The position numbers were made by a program, and so were the translations under genes. 64,000 nt of DNA. Origin: Sagittula salina. GTDB lineage: Bacteria > Pseudomonadota > Alphaproteobacteria > Rhodobacterales > Rhodobacteraceae. This document shows positions 53,047 to 61,543 of this stretch, piece by piece. The stretch is taken from the NCBI RefSeq assembly GCF_017813235.1, contig NZ_JAGISH010000008.1, positions 124,001-188,000 of the forward strand, in the 5' to 3' direction. The notes below the pieces were generated by a model. The model was given only the letters and a program-made list of their open reading frames with translations. It was not told where the DNA came from and made no database searches. Numbering within the stretch: position 1 is the stretch's first letter; each line of letters starts with the position of its first letter.

Positions 53047-53892
53047 ATGCGGCTGAGAGGCGTTCGCGGAAGCAGCAACATCGAGGATCGGCGGCGCATG
53101 GGGGGCGGCGGGGCCGCCGTGGGGGGACTGGGCATCGGCGGCGTGCTTCTGGTGCTGGCCATCGGGTATTTTACCGGCATCGACGTGACGCCATTGCTGA
53201 ATGGTGGCACCACCGCACCCACAACCGGCCAGACGCGCGACCTGACGCAGGCCGAAGAACAGGCCGGACAGTTCTCCTCTCAGGTGCTGGCCACCACCGA
53301 AAGCGTCTGGTCCGGGATCTTTCCGCAAGCCTTCGGCAAGGAATACGAGCCGCCTGTGCTGGTGCTGTTTTCCGGCGTGACCCAATCGCCCTGCGGCGGG
53401 GCCTCCGGTGCGACGGGGCCGTTCTACTGTCCGGTGGACGAAAAGGCCTACCTCGACACCGCCTTCTTTGCGTACATGCAGCAGGAACTCGGTGCTGGCG
53501 GCGACTTCGCGCAGGCCTACGTGATCGCGCATGAGGTCGCGCACCACGTGCAGGACGAAATCGGCATTCTCCCCAAGATCAACCAGATGCGTCAGGACGC
53601 ATCCGAGCGTGACGCCAACGCCATGACCGTGCGGCTGGAACTGCAGGCGGATTGTCTGTCGGGGGTCTGGGCGTCACAGGTGGACGGGCTGCTTGAACCC
53701 GGCGATATCGACGAGGCGTTGAACGCAGCCGAACGGATCGGAGACGACTACCTGCAGCGCCGCGCCGGGCGAGTGCCGAATCCGCACAGCTTCACTCATG
53801 GCACGTCCGAGCAGCGCCAGCGCTGGTTCTCGACCGGCTACAAGTCGGGCGATCCGGCAGGCTGCGACACCTTCAACGCGCCGGAACTCTGA
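53047..53892 (+). CDS. Neutral zinc metallopeptidase (YpfJ family)
   Basis: 281 residues. A basic N-terminus (SSNIEDRRRMGGGGAAVGGL) leads to one transmembrane helix (LGIGGVLLVLAIGYFTGI). The periplasmic domain has the zinc site HEVAHHVQDEIG (HExxH) and the third-ligand region LELQADCLSGVWA (E-x-x-A-D). The usual family length and order are kept. The start at 53047 follows GGAGAGAG. Substrate unknown. Divergent from dnaX with 128 nt between starts. Confidence 0.93.
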   Translation: MRLRGVRGSSNIEDRRRMGGGGAAVGGLGIGGVLLVLAIGYFTGIDVTPLLNGGTTAPTTGQTRDLTQAEEQAGQFSSQVLATTESVWSGIFPQAFGKEYEPPVLVLFSGVTQSPCGGASGATGPFYCPVDEKAYLDTAFFAYMQQELGAGGDFAQAYVIAHEVAHHVQDEIGILPKINQMRQDASERDANAMTVRLELQADCLSGVWASQVDGLLEPGDIDEALNAAERIGDDYLQRRAGRVPNPHSFTHGTSEQRQRWFSTGYKSGDPAGCDTFNAPEL

Positions 53893-53910
53893 TAAAGCCT
53901 TGCGTCCGGG

Positions 53911-53940
53911 CAGGGCGGGGCAGGGCGGGGCAGGGCGGGC
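53911..53940. repeat. 10-bp tandem repeat
   Basis: Three copies of the unit CAGGGCGGGG, the last with a base change, 19 nt after the metallopeptidase stop. Confidence 0.85.
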
Positions 53941-54127
53941 GCCCCGGAATTCGGGGCTGCCCTCCTGCAGTAGCATTCCCTTGCGCCTGGGGTCTGGCTT
54001 ATCCGGGAGCGTGCGGTCGCGGCGTCAAGCGAATCGCTGGGAAAGGGGCGTCAAGCGTGTAAGATCCCCGAAGTGCCGAAAATTTTATGTGAAATGGGAT
54101 GATGACGGGACGACGAGGCGCGACAGA

Positions 54128-54667
54128 GTGAGAGAGACGCCCGGGACAACTGCGGTGGTGATGCACGCCCTGCCGGTGGGCGGTGGCATCCTCTGCCTGT
54201 CATCGCTGCCCGGCAGGGGCGGCGATTATCGCGGCGATCTCGAACACATGTCGCACTGGAGGCCCGCCATGGTGATCTCGCTCGTCACGGAGGTCGAACT
54301 GGTGGAGGCCGGAGCCCAGGCGCTGGGTCAGCACATTCAGGACAAGGGCACGCGCTGGGTGCAGCTATCTATACCGACGGGTGAGGAGCCCTCGGCCCGG
54401 GTGCGGGAGCGTTGGCCGCAGGTGGCGGCGCAGGCGCAGCGGGCGCTTCTGGGGGGCGGTCGGGTGCTGGTCCATTCCGCCCACGGTGGTGGGCGTTGCG
54501 GAATGGTCGCGCTGCGGCTGATGATTGAAACGGGCGAAGCGAAAGACGAGGCGCTGGCCCGGCTGCGGGCGATCTGTCCGGAATGCGAGGGCAACACTGG
54601 TCAGACGAACTGGTCGCTGAAGGCGGAACGGGGGGCGGTGCGCTTCGTAAGACATCCGGAGCGTTGA
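54128..54667 (+). CDS. Tyrosine/dual-specificity phosphatase-like protein lacking the catalytic Cys
   Basis: 179 residues from a GTG at 54128 (GAGG ~9 nt upstream) with the ordinary family N-terminus HALPVGGGILCLSSLPGRGG. The P-loop of cysteine phosphatases normally reads H-C-x-x-G-x-x-R; here it is HSAHGGGRCG at 116-125, so the nucleophile is Ser117. The general-acid Asp region (usually P-D) reads IPTGEEPS and also lacks the Asp. The protein thus likely binds rather than cleaves phosphate groups. The gene ends 84 nt before a bidirectional terminator. Confidence 0.8.
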   Translation: MRETPGTTAVVMHALPVGGGILCLSSLPGRGGDYRGDLEHMSHWRPAMVISLVTEVELVEAGAQALGQHIQDKGTRWVQLSIPTGEEPSARVRERWPQVAAQAQRALLGGGRVLVHSAHGGGRCGMVALRLMIETGEAKDEALARLRAICPECEGNTGQTNWSLKAERGAVRFVRHPER

Positions 54668-54750
54668 GGGGCGCGCGCACGGCTGTGGGTATGTCCCGGC
54701 GGGTGTCTGGTGCGCGGATTGCAGTGGCGGGAGTCGGATAGGCCGGAATC

Positions 54751-54782
54751 GAAAAGGCCGGAACGGTAGTTCCGGCCTTTTG
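54751..54782. terminator. Bidirectional intrinsic terminator
   Basis: A perfect 13-bp stem AAAAGGCCGGAAC / GTTCCGGCCTTTT with a 4-nt loop (54752-54764, 54769-54781) between the phosphatase-like gene (+) and the SRP RNA (-). Confidence 0.93.
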
Positions 54783-54784
54783 GG

Positions 54785-54879
54785 GTGAGAGATTGCAACG
54801 ACCCAGGCGGGAATCGTTACGGCTGCTTCCTTCCGGACCTGACCGGGTTGGCGAAGCGCCTGCCCGCACAACCTCTCGA
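54785..54879 (-). ncRNA. ffs: Signal recognition particle RNA (4.5S, small type)
   Basis: On the minus strand the ~95-nt RNA contains the universally conserved SRP domain IV: GGTCAGGTCCGGAAGGAAGC with flanking pairing. Its ends pair (GAGAGGTTG ... CAATCTCTC, at 54877 and 54787). It forms the SRP with Ffh. A strong terminator follows immediately. Confidence 0.95.
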
Positions 54880-54995
54880 TGGGGTATTTAGGCGTATCGC
54901 CATCGGAATGCAAGGGCCGGGTCCGCATACGGCTGCGGACCGGGGGGACTGGACGCAGCTCTGGACGTGGGACGCGGATCGGGTATGAGCAGGGC

Positions 54996-56114
54996 ATGGA
55001 GACACCTTTCGAGATATTCCTGAGCGCCCCTCCGGGGCTGGAGCCGCTTTTGCAGCAGGAAGTTGCCGAAGCCGGGTTCGATGCCCCCGAACTGGCGCCC
55101 GGCGGTGTCGTCACGCGCGGCGGCTGGCCCGAGGTCTGGCGCGCGAACCTGTGCCTGCGTGGCGCGGGGCGGGTGCTGGTGCGCTTTGCCGAATTCCGCG
55201 CTTTCCACCTTGCACAGCTGGACAAGCGGGCGAGGAAGCTCGACTGGGGTGCGGTGCTTCCGAAGGGGGCCGCCTGCCGCGTGGATGTGACGTGCCGCAA
55301 TTCAAAGATCTACCACGATCGCGCCGCGCGTGCGCGGATCGCGGGCGCGATCGAGGCCTTCGGGGGGACGGTGTCGCCCGAAGGAGCGCTGCGCGTGATG
55401 GCCCGGATCGAGGACGACCTTGTCACGCTCTCGCTCGATACTTCGGGGGAACTGCTGCACCGGCGCGGCTGGAAGGAAGCCGTGGGCAAGGCCCCCCTGC
55501 GCGAAACGCTGGCGGCGCTGTTTCTGCGGGCCAGCGGCTATGACGGTAGTGAACCCGTGGTGGACCCGATGTGCGGCTCCGGTACCTTCGTGATCGAAGC
55601 CGCGCAATGGGCGGCGGGGATGGCGCCCGGCCGGGCGCGCGACTTTGCCTTCGAGGACCTGCCGTCGTTCCGGGCGGGGGAATTCGCTACGTTGAAAGCG
55701 GAAACCGATGTCCCGGGGCGCGAGGCGGGATTGCGCGAGGCGGGACTGCTGTTTCACGGATCCGACCGGGACGACGGCGCGATCCGTGGCGCCACCGCCA
55801 ACGCCGAACGGGCCGGGGTGGCCGATCTGTGCCGGTTCCGCCGCGCGGCGATCAGCGACCTCGAGCGCCCGGAGGGCACGCCCGGCCTCGTCATGGTGAA
55901 CCCGCCCTATGGCGCGCGCATCGGCGACCGGAAGCTCCTGTTCGGTCTGTACGGATCGCTGGGCGCTGTGCTGAAGGAACGCTTCGCCGGTTGGAGACTT
56001 GGCATGGTCACCTCCGATGGCGGGCTGGCAAAGGCCACGGGGCTCGACTTGCGGGCGGGCCCGCCGGTGGCCTTCGGTGGGCTGACAGTAAAGTTGTATC
56101 AGGCGGAGCTCTGA
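54996..56114 (+). CDS. THUMP-domain class I SAM-dependent RNA methyltransferase (RlmL N-like)
   Basis: 372 residues. An N-terminal THUMP-type RNA-binding region (EIFLSAPPGLEPLLQQEVAE, FHLAQLDKRARKLDWGAVLP) is followed by the Rossmann methyltransferase: VVDPMCGSGTFVIEAAQWAA, GSDRDDGAIRGATANAERAG, and the N-P-P-Y motif VMVNPPYGARIG. This order matches the 23S rRNA G2445 N2-methyltransferase RlmL/YcbY N-terminal half. Specific site is inferred. ATG at 54996 is used; the frame is open further upstream. Confidence 0.92.
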   Translation: METPFEIFLSAPPGLEPLLQQEVAEAGFDAPELAPGGVVTRGGWPEVWRANLCLRGAGRVLVRFAEFRAFHLAQLDKRARKLDWGAVLPKGAACRVDVTCRNSKIYHDRAARARIAGAIEAFGGTVSPEGALRVMARIEDDLVTLSLDTSGELLHRRGWKEAVGKAPLRETLAALFLRASGYDGSEPVVDPMCGSGTFVIEAAQWAAGMAPGRARDFAFEDLPSFRAGEFATLKAETDVPGREAGLREAGLLFHGSDRDDGAIRGATANAERAGVADLCRFRRAAISDLERPEGTPGLVMVNPPYGARIGDRKLLFGLYGSLGAVLKERFAGWRLGMVTSDGGLAKATGLDLRAGPPVAFGGLTVKLYQAEL

Positions 56115-56141
56115 ACCGGGGATGCGCGCCGGACCGGGGAA

Positions 56142-56202
56142 GGGGGCTCTGCCCCCGTCCCTGCGGGACTCCCCCGCGGTATTTCGGAACCAAAGAAGCC
56201 GG
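56142..56202 (+). repeat. Dispersed intergenic repeat, copy B
   Basis: GGGGGCTCTGCCCCC hairpin, then CCCCCGCGGTATTTC and GGAACCAAAGAAGC, 27 nt past the methyltransferase stop. Near-identical core to copy C. Confidence 0.7.
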
Positions 56203-56308
56203 GGGCGGGATGCGTTGCGGCTTCGGAAGGCGGCCACGGTGATCGGGCACTGACTGTGTCGTTCCACCGATGCTGCGTCAAAGCGACGGGGCGGCGAGGC
56301 GCCCTCGG

Positions 56309-57247
56309 TCAGGCTTCTTCAAGCCGGTCGGTGGCCGGTGGCGGGGTTGGCCCGAGCGTCGAGAGACGCGCGCGCAGATCCTCGTCCATCGGGTAGCTGA
56401 TCGCCGCGAGGGAGGGGCGCAGCTGTGCCTCTGACCGGGCGGACAGGATGGGGATCGGGCGCGCGGGATGCGTCGCCACCCACGCCACGGCGAGGGTCGC
56501 GGGGTCAGCGCCGATCTCCGCGGCCAGGTCCACCAGCGCCCGGGCGGTATCGTGTGACTGGTCCCCGCCATAGCGCTTGGCGTAGCGGGCGTCGGTGGCA
56601 AGACGACCGCCGGTGCCGGTATCCTTCGTGTACTTGCCTGTCAGCAGGCCACCGCCGAGGGGCGAATAGGTCGCGGCGAGGATGTCCTCGGAGCCGCACA
56701 TGGGCAGGATTTCCACCTCGGCCTGCCGTTTCGCGAGGTTGTACATGGGTTGCAGCACATCGATTCGGGTGCCGAAAGTGGCGGCGACGGCCTGTGCCTT
56801 CATCACCTGCCATGCAGCGTAGTTGGATACGCCGATGTAACGGATGCCGCCGCCGGATTGCAGCTGCGCCAGTGCCTCGAAGGTTTCCTCCAGCGGCGTC
56901 TCGCCATCCCAGCGGTGCATGTAGAAGAGGTCGATGGTGTCGATGTTCAGACGCTTGCGGCTTTCTTCGAAGGTTTCGAGGATGTTCGCGCGGGCGGCGC
57001 CACCGGCATAGCCTGCCTTTGTCGCGACGAAGATGCGGTCGCGTTCGGATGCGATAAGGCGACCGAGGATGCGCTCGGATTCGCCCTCCGTGTAGGAATA
57101 GGCGGTGTCGAAATGGCGAATGCCGGCGGCGCGGCAGGCGTCGTACATTTCGCGTGCGGCGCGATCGTCGGCGGCGCCGCCAAATTGCATGCAGCCAAAG
57201 GCGAAGCGGGCGGGCGTATCGCCCGAGAGAGTCGTGAGTGTTGTCAT
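56309..57247 (-). CDS. Aldo/keto reductase
   Basis: 312 residues, the TIM-barrel NADPH-dependent oxidoreductase. Tetrad residues: Asp and Tyr in GIRHFDTAYSYTEGESERIL, Lys in FVATKAGY, His in LFYMHRWD. Also YIGVSNYAAWQVM and the cofactor-binding end SARSEAQLRPSL. Members of this branch (AKR, Mocs-like) reduce sugars or aldehydes. The start at 57247 is used. Single gene. Substrate unknown. Confidence 0.92.
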   Translation of the reverse strand: MTTLTTLSGDTPARFAFGCMQFGGAADDRAAREMYDACRAAGIRHFDTAYSYTEGESERILGRLIASERDRIFVATKAGYAGGAARANILETFEESRKRLNIDTIDLFYMHRWDGETPLEETFEALAQLQSGGGIRYIGVSNYAAWQVMKAQAVAATFGTRIDVLQPMYNLAKRQAEVEILPMCGSEDILAATYSPLGGGLLTGKYTKDTGTGGRLATDARYAKRYGGDQSHDTARALVDLAAEIGADPATLAVAWVATHPARPIPILSARSEAQLRPSLAAISYPMDEDLRARLSTLGPTPPPATDRLEEA

Positions 57248-57526
57248 GGCCGGACTTTGGCACAGTGCGGTGTGCGGCGGAAGGGTATCGGCAGTGCCGC
57301 GAGCGAACGAAGCGGCCGAACGCGCGGCAAGGCCAGCGGAGCACGCCACGATGTTGAATTCACCAAGGCATCGGCTGGTGAAGGGGGCAGGCGCGGTGTT
57401 CGGATCAGGTGGCCAGGGTAGGCATCACGGTATGCGGTCGGGGGCAATCATGGAGGGTGGAAAACATCTTGGGGTTGCGGGAGGGGGCGTGATACGATTG
57501 CCCGGTCTCGTCGAGGAGGGTGCACC

Positions 57527-57928
57527 ATGTGGAAGGGTTCTGTCGTGCTCTGGCTGCTTTGGGTCGGGTCTTCCCTCGCGCAACAAGAGACTGGGGCGGC
57601 AGACGCTGTACCGGACGCGCCGGGAGTCATTGCGGAGCAGGCCGCCGATGAGGGGACTGCGTCCCAGTCGGAGACCGCGGCGGTGTCCCGGCAGGAGGCC
57701 GAGCCGGACTGCGAAGACGTCACGGAGAAGAATGCGACCGGGGCGACCCTGACTGTCGCTGAATCCAACCTGTTGATGCTTTGCTTTACCCTGAAGCCGG
57801 TCGAATTGCAGGAGATCCTCAGCCAAGGATGGGTGGGGTTCCAAGCCTATCAGCCGCCGGCCGGTCTTCTGGATCAATACGAAAAGCAATTGATGGGGCC
57901 GGGCAGTACCGGCCTGATCGGGGGATGA
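57527..57928 (+). CDS. Secreted protein of unknown function
   Basis: 133 residues with a signal peptide (VVLWLLWVGSSLAQ, cleavage near residue 19). An acidic, low-complexity stretch (QETGAADAVPDAPGVIAEQA) is followed by DCEDVTEKNATGATLTVAES and CFTLKPVELQEILSQGWVGF. No family recognised. It ends one base before the start of the next gene (57930), so the two are a pair. Confidence 0.72.
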   Translation: MWKGSVVLWLLWVGSSLAQQETGAADAVPDAPGVIAEQAADEGTASQSETAAVSRQEAEPDCEDVTEKNATGATLTVAESNLLMLCFTLKPVELQEILSQGWVGFQAYQPPAGLLDQYEKQLMGPGSTGLIGG

Positions 57929-57929
57929 G

Positions 57930-58439
57930 ATGCATTGGGTCGATCTGATCGCAGCCGCGGAGAAAACGGGAATTGTGCTTCTGGCCTCTTCCATCCTGCC
58001 GGTGGCCGTGTTGATCGGGGCAGGGCTGGCGAACCGGAGGGAGAAACCGGACCGCCTGCCGACGGGCCAGTTGGCCATGGTCGCGCTGGTGTTCGGCTGT
58101 CTGGCCTGCGTGACCGGCCTGATCGCGGGGGCGAGCCGCACGGCGGTGACGGGGCAGGTTCTGCCCGCGGCGCTTGGCCTGATCGGGGCCGTGGCGCTTT
58201 ATACCGTCATCCAGAAGGAGGCGAGCCTGCCGGTGGCCGGCTGCGCCGTCCTGGCATTTTCGTTGATGCTGGCCTTTGGCACGGTGTTGGGGAGCTATGA
58301 ACGCGCGCGGTCGCAGGCCTTTGCGGAGGCGCAGCGCTACGACATGGGCATTCTTAAGACGCAGGCCGACATCGAGGCCGTCATCAACGGTTATCGCCGC
58401 GCCCGCGCGCTGCCAGTGCTGGATTTTTCCGGCGAGTAG
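57930..58439 (+). CDS. Membrane protein of unknown function
   Basis: 169 residues. Four hydrophobic segments at about 13-35, 48-70, 72-92 and 98-122, then a cytoplasmic or periplasmic tail (YERARSQAFAEAQRYDMGIL). GGGGATGAG precedes the ATG at 57930, which follows the upstream stop by 1 nt, so translation is coupled. No family recognised. Confidence 0.72.
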   Translation: MHWVDLIAAAEKTGIVLLASSILPVAVLIGAGLANRREKPDRLPTGQLAMVALVFGCLACVTGLIAGASRTAVTGQVLPAALGLIGAVALYTVIQKEASLPVAGCAVLAFSLMLAFGTVLGSYERARSQAFAEAQRYDMGILKTQADIEAVINGYRRARALPVLDFSGE

Positions 58440-58587
58440 GGGTGAAGCGGGAAGTGTCGGGCCACTGCGTCGTCATGGCCGGAATATTATTTACGAAGAA
58501 CTGACCTTGCCTCGGGATGTGTGACACGGGCTGGATCATACCCGGCCGGGGCACACGGGTTATTTTGGCAAGGGCCGCACCCGAAAA

Positions 58588-58622
58588 GAAAGGTCCCCGC
58601 GCATGCACGCAGGGACCTTCCC
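58588..58622. terminator. Intrinsic terminator of the BMP operon
   Basis: An 8-bp stem AAGGTCCC / GGGACCTT (58590-58597, 58612-58619), ~40 nt past the stop of the BMP substrate-binding gene; the minus-strand side carries TTTCTTTT. Confidence 0.78.
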
Positions 58623-58658
58623 GTTAGCGGTTGAACCAGAAAGCCTCTGAACAGATGC

Positions 58659-59750
58659 TTACTGCGGGATTTCCGCGTCGATGCCTTCGACGTAGAAGTT
58701 CATCCCCAGCAGGGTGCCGTCGTCGGCGGTTTCGCCCTCGGCCAGCCAGTCGGATCCGTCGGCCTTTTTCAGCGGACCGGTGAAGGGGTGGTAGTCGCCC
58801 GCCGCGATCTGGTCCTTCATCGCAAGCGCTTCGGCCTTCACGTCTTCCGGCACGGCGGATGAGATATCACCGATGCCGACCATGCCCGCGCCGATACCGT
58901 CCCATGTGTCATCGGATTCCCAGGTGCCGTCCATCACCGCCTGAATGCGCTCGATGTAGTAGGGGCCCCAGTTGTCGATGATCGAGGAGACGCGCGGCAT
59001 GGGGCCGAATTCCGCCATGTCGGAGGCCTGTCCGAAGGTGATGACGTCACCTGCTTCCTGTGCGGCGGCCTGCGGTGCGGTGGAATCGGTGTGCTGCAGT
59101 ATCACGTCGCAGCCCTGCTCGATCAGCGCCTTGGCGGCGTCGGCCTCTTTGGCCGGGTCGAACCAGGTGTAGGCCCAGATGATCTTGAACTCGACGTCCG
59201 GGTTCACCTTCTTGGCGTGGATGTAGGCGGAGTTGATACCGCGGATGACCTCGGGGATCGGGTAGGAGGCGATGTAGCCGACCTTGTTCGACTTTGTCAT
59301 GCGGCCCGCGATGGTGCCCTGGATGGCGCGGCCCTCGTAGAAGCGGGCGGAGTAGACGCCGACGTTCTCAGCCTTCTTGAAGCCGGTGGCGTGCTCGAAC
59401 TTCACGTCCGGGAACTTCGAGGCCACGGCCAGGGTCTGGTCCATGTAGCCGAAGGATGTGGTAAAGATGATGTCGGCACCCGACAGGGCCATCTGGGTGA
59501 TGGCACGCTCGGCGTCGGCACCTTCCGGAACGCTTTCCTGATAGATGGTCTTGAGTTTGTCGCCAAAGTGCTCTTCGGCGTGGACTCGGCCCTGGTTGTG
59601 CTCATAGGTCCAGCCGCCGTCACCGATCGGCCCGACGAAGATGAAACCCGCAGTGACGGGGCCGTGGCTTTCGGCCAGGGCGGCGGTGCCGCCAAAGGTT
59701 GCCAGCGTCAGCGCCGCGGCGCCGGTTTGCAGAAGGGTACGTCTTTTCAT
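58659..59750 (-). CDS. BMP-family ABC transporter substrate-binding protein
   Basis: 363 residues. It has a Tat/Sec-like signal (MKRRTLLQTGAAALTLATFG ... ALAESHG, with R-R) and a PBP type 1-like fold: AGFIFVGPIGDGGWTYEHNQ, EGADAERAITQMALSGADII, GYIASYPIPEVIRGINSAYI, and DVILQHTDSTAPQAAAQEAG. BMP proteins bind nucleosides or related ligands and serve ABC importers. It is the last gene of the operon; its start overlaps the channel gene by 4 nt. Confidence 0.94.
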   Translation of the reverse strand: MKRRTLLQTGAAALTLATFGGTAALAESHGPVTAGFIFVGPIGDGGWTYEHNQGRVHAEEHFGDKLKTIYQESVPEGADAERAITQMALSGADIIFTTSFGYMDQTLAVASKFPDVKFEHATGFKKAENVGVYSARFYEGRAIQGTIAGRMTKSNKVGYIASYPIPEVIRGINSAYIHAKKVNPDVEFKIIWAYTWFDPAKEADAAKALIEQGCDVILQHTDSTAPQAAAQEAGDVITFGQASDMAEFGPMPRVSSIIDNWGPYYIERIQAVMDGTWESDDTWDGIGAGMVGIGDISSAVPEDVKAEALAMKDQIAAGDYHPFTGPLKKADGSDWLAEGETADDGTLLGMNFYVEGIDAEIPQ

Positions 59751-60526
59751 TGTGAACTCCCGTTGTCGGATCGTTGGTCGGTTGGTTTGGTTGGCTCGGG
59801 CGCGGACATCAGCGCCGAGGTGATGACGCCCGCCGGGATGGCCACGATGCCGAGGCCGATGAGCAGGACGAATGCTGTGAAGATGCGGCCCCCGAGGGTG
59901 ATCGGATACACGTCACCGTAGCCGACGGTGGTGAGCGTCGCCAGAGCCCACCAGAGCGCTTCGGGGATGGAGCCGAAAGCCTCGGGCTGGGCCTTGTGTT
60001 CGAACTGGTAGATGCCGACGGCGGCGATGAAAAGCATGATCGCCGCCATGAAGACGGCGAGTATGAGTTCGTCGCGGGAGGAGGCGATGGCGTATTCGAT
60101 GCGGGCCAGCGCACGGCGCATCCGAAGGAGTTTCAGCATGCGGAAGACGCGCATGACGCGCAGGGTGCGCAGGACCTGCGCGTCGGGCAACAGAAACAGC
60201 AGCGCGGGCAGAATCGCCATCAGATCGATGACGCCCCAGAAGCTGGTGGCGTAACGCAGTCGATCCGGCGCGGACCACAGGCGCAGCGCGTATTCCAGCG
60301 TGAAGATGCCCAGAAGCAGGACTTCGAGGCCCATCAGCGCGCCGTGCAGTGCGGGCGGCAGGTCGGGGATCGACTGCACCGTGATGACAAGGGCCGAGAG
60401 CAGGATCAGCAGGTAAAGCGTGGTCGCCACATGGCGCGCCCAGGACGAGCCTTCTCCATCGAGAAGGTCGTCCAGTCGGACGCGCAGGGGGCGGGTGTCC
60501 CTGCCAGATGCGATGCCGTGGGTCAT
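59747..60526 (-). CDS. Voltage-gated-type potassium channel (six TM)
   Basis: 259 residues. A 6-TM ion transporter: S1-S3, a charged S4 (VLRTLRVMRVFRMLKLLRMRRAL), and a pore with the selectivity filter ATLTTVGYGDVYP between S5 and S6. The signature TVGYGD is that of K+-selective channels (Kch/KvAP-type). Start at 60526 overlaps the permease stop by 4 nt; its own stop overlaps the BMP gene by 4 nt. So it is translated as part of the importer operon. Confidence 0.92.
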   Translation of the reverse strand: MTHGIASGRDTRPLRVRLDDLLDGEGSSWARHVATTLYLLILLSALVITVQSIPDLPPALHGALMGLEVLLLGIFTLEYALRLWSAPDRLRYATSFWGVIDLMAILPALLFLLPDAQVLRTLRVMRVFRMLKLLRMRRALARIEYAIASSRDELILAVFMAAIMLFIAAVGIYQFEHKAQPEAFGSIPEALWWALATLTTVGYGDVYPITLGGRIFTAFVLLIGLGIVAIPAGVITSALMSAPEPTKPTDQRSDNGSSQ

Positions 60527-61446
60527 GATGTGGCGTGGAAGGGCTTTCCGAGGGCTGCGGGGGCGCCGTGGTGGCCGCGCGCGGAGATCACGACCAGCAC
60601 GAGGATGGTGACGACGTAGGGCGAGGCCGAGAGCAGCGCCACGGGGACATCGGCGCCCGCCGCCTGCAGGTTCAGCTGCAGCACGGTGACGCCGCCAAAG
60701 AGGTAGGCGCCGACCAGCACGCGGCCCGCCCGCCATGAGGCGAAGACCACCAGCGCCAGCGCGATCCAGCCCGCGCCTGCCGTCATGCCTTCGGTCCATT
60801 GCGGCACGCGCACGAGGCTGAGGTAGGCCCCGCCAAGCCCCGCACAGGCGCCACCGTAGAGGATCGCGGCAAGGCGGATCAGCACGACCTTGTAGCCCAG
60901 CGCGTGGGCGGAGTCGTGGCTTTCGCCGGTGGCGCGCAGGATGAGCCCGGCGCGGGTGTACTTCAGGAAGGCCCATGTGGCGGCGACCAGCGCGAGGGAA
61001 AAGTAGACGACGATGTCATGGGAGAACAGCATTCGCCCCACGACGGGGAGATCGGAGAGCGGTCCAAGGTCGAGCTTTGGCAGGGTCGGGCTTTTGATGC
61101 CCTCGTAGGGTTTGCCGATCAGGCTGGAGAGGCCGAGTCCGGTCAGCGTCAAGCCAAGCCCGGTGGCGACCTGGTTCGAGAGCAGGAACTGGGTCAGCAC
61201 ACCGAAGGCCAGCGACAGAGCGGAGGCGGCCACGGCGGCGGCGACGAATCCGAGCAGCGGCGAGCCTGTGTTCACGGCGATGGCAAAGCCCACCACGGCG
61301 CCGGTGATCATCATGCCCTCGACCCCGAGGTTGAGGACGCCTGCGCGTTCGACCACGAGCTCGCCCAAGGCCGCAAGCAGTATCGGTGTCGCGGAGACCA
61401 TGATGGAGGCCACCAGAAGAACGGGGTTGATGGCGCTCAGATCCAT
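60523..61446 (-). CDS. ABC transporter permease (BMP system, second subunit)
   Basis: 307 residues, about 8-10 TM helices, BPD_transp_2 type. The EAA-like loop region (LNLGVEGMMITGAVVGF) and ILRATGESHDSAHALGYKVV are typical of nucleoside/ribose-type ABC permeases (NupQ/RbsC-like). Start at the ATG at 61446. It overlaps the K+ channel gene (4 nt) and lies 97 nt downstream of the first permease gene, with a dispersed repeat in between. Confidence 0.93.
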   Translation of the reverse strand: MDLSAINPVLLVASIMVSATPILLAALGELVVERAGVLNLGVEGMMITGAVVGFAIAVNTGSPLLGFVAAAVAASALSLAFGVLTQFLLSNQVATGLGLTLTGLGLSSLIGKPYEGIKSPTLPKLDLGPLSDLPVVGRMLFSHDIVVYFSLALVAATWAFLKYTRAGLILRATGESHDSAHALGYKVVLIRLAAILYGGACAGLGGAYLSLVRVPQWTEGMTAGAGWIALALVVFASWRAGRVLVGAYLFGGVTVLQLNLQAAGADVPVALLSASPYVVTILVLVVISARGHHGAPAALGKPFHATS

Positions 61447-61468
61447 GCGCTGTCCTTTGTCGAACGGT

Positions 61469-61536
61469 GGAGGGGGGCTCTGCCCCCCGCGCGGCCGCGC
61501 TCCCCCCCGCGGTATTTGTGAACCAAAGAAGCAGGG
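61469..61536 (+). repeat. Dispersed intergenic repeat, copy C
   Basis: GGGGGGCTCTGCCCCCC hairpin, then CCCCCCGCGGTATTTG and TGAACCAAAGAAGC. It lies in the gap between the two permease genes of the BMP operon. Confidence 0.7.
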
Positions 61537-61543
61537 GGGCGGG

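Noticed and set aside
57248..57526. Possible gene between the aldo/keto reductase and the secreted protein
   Set aside because: Only short shadow ORFs; no ribosome-binding site or domain.
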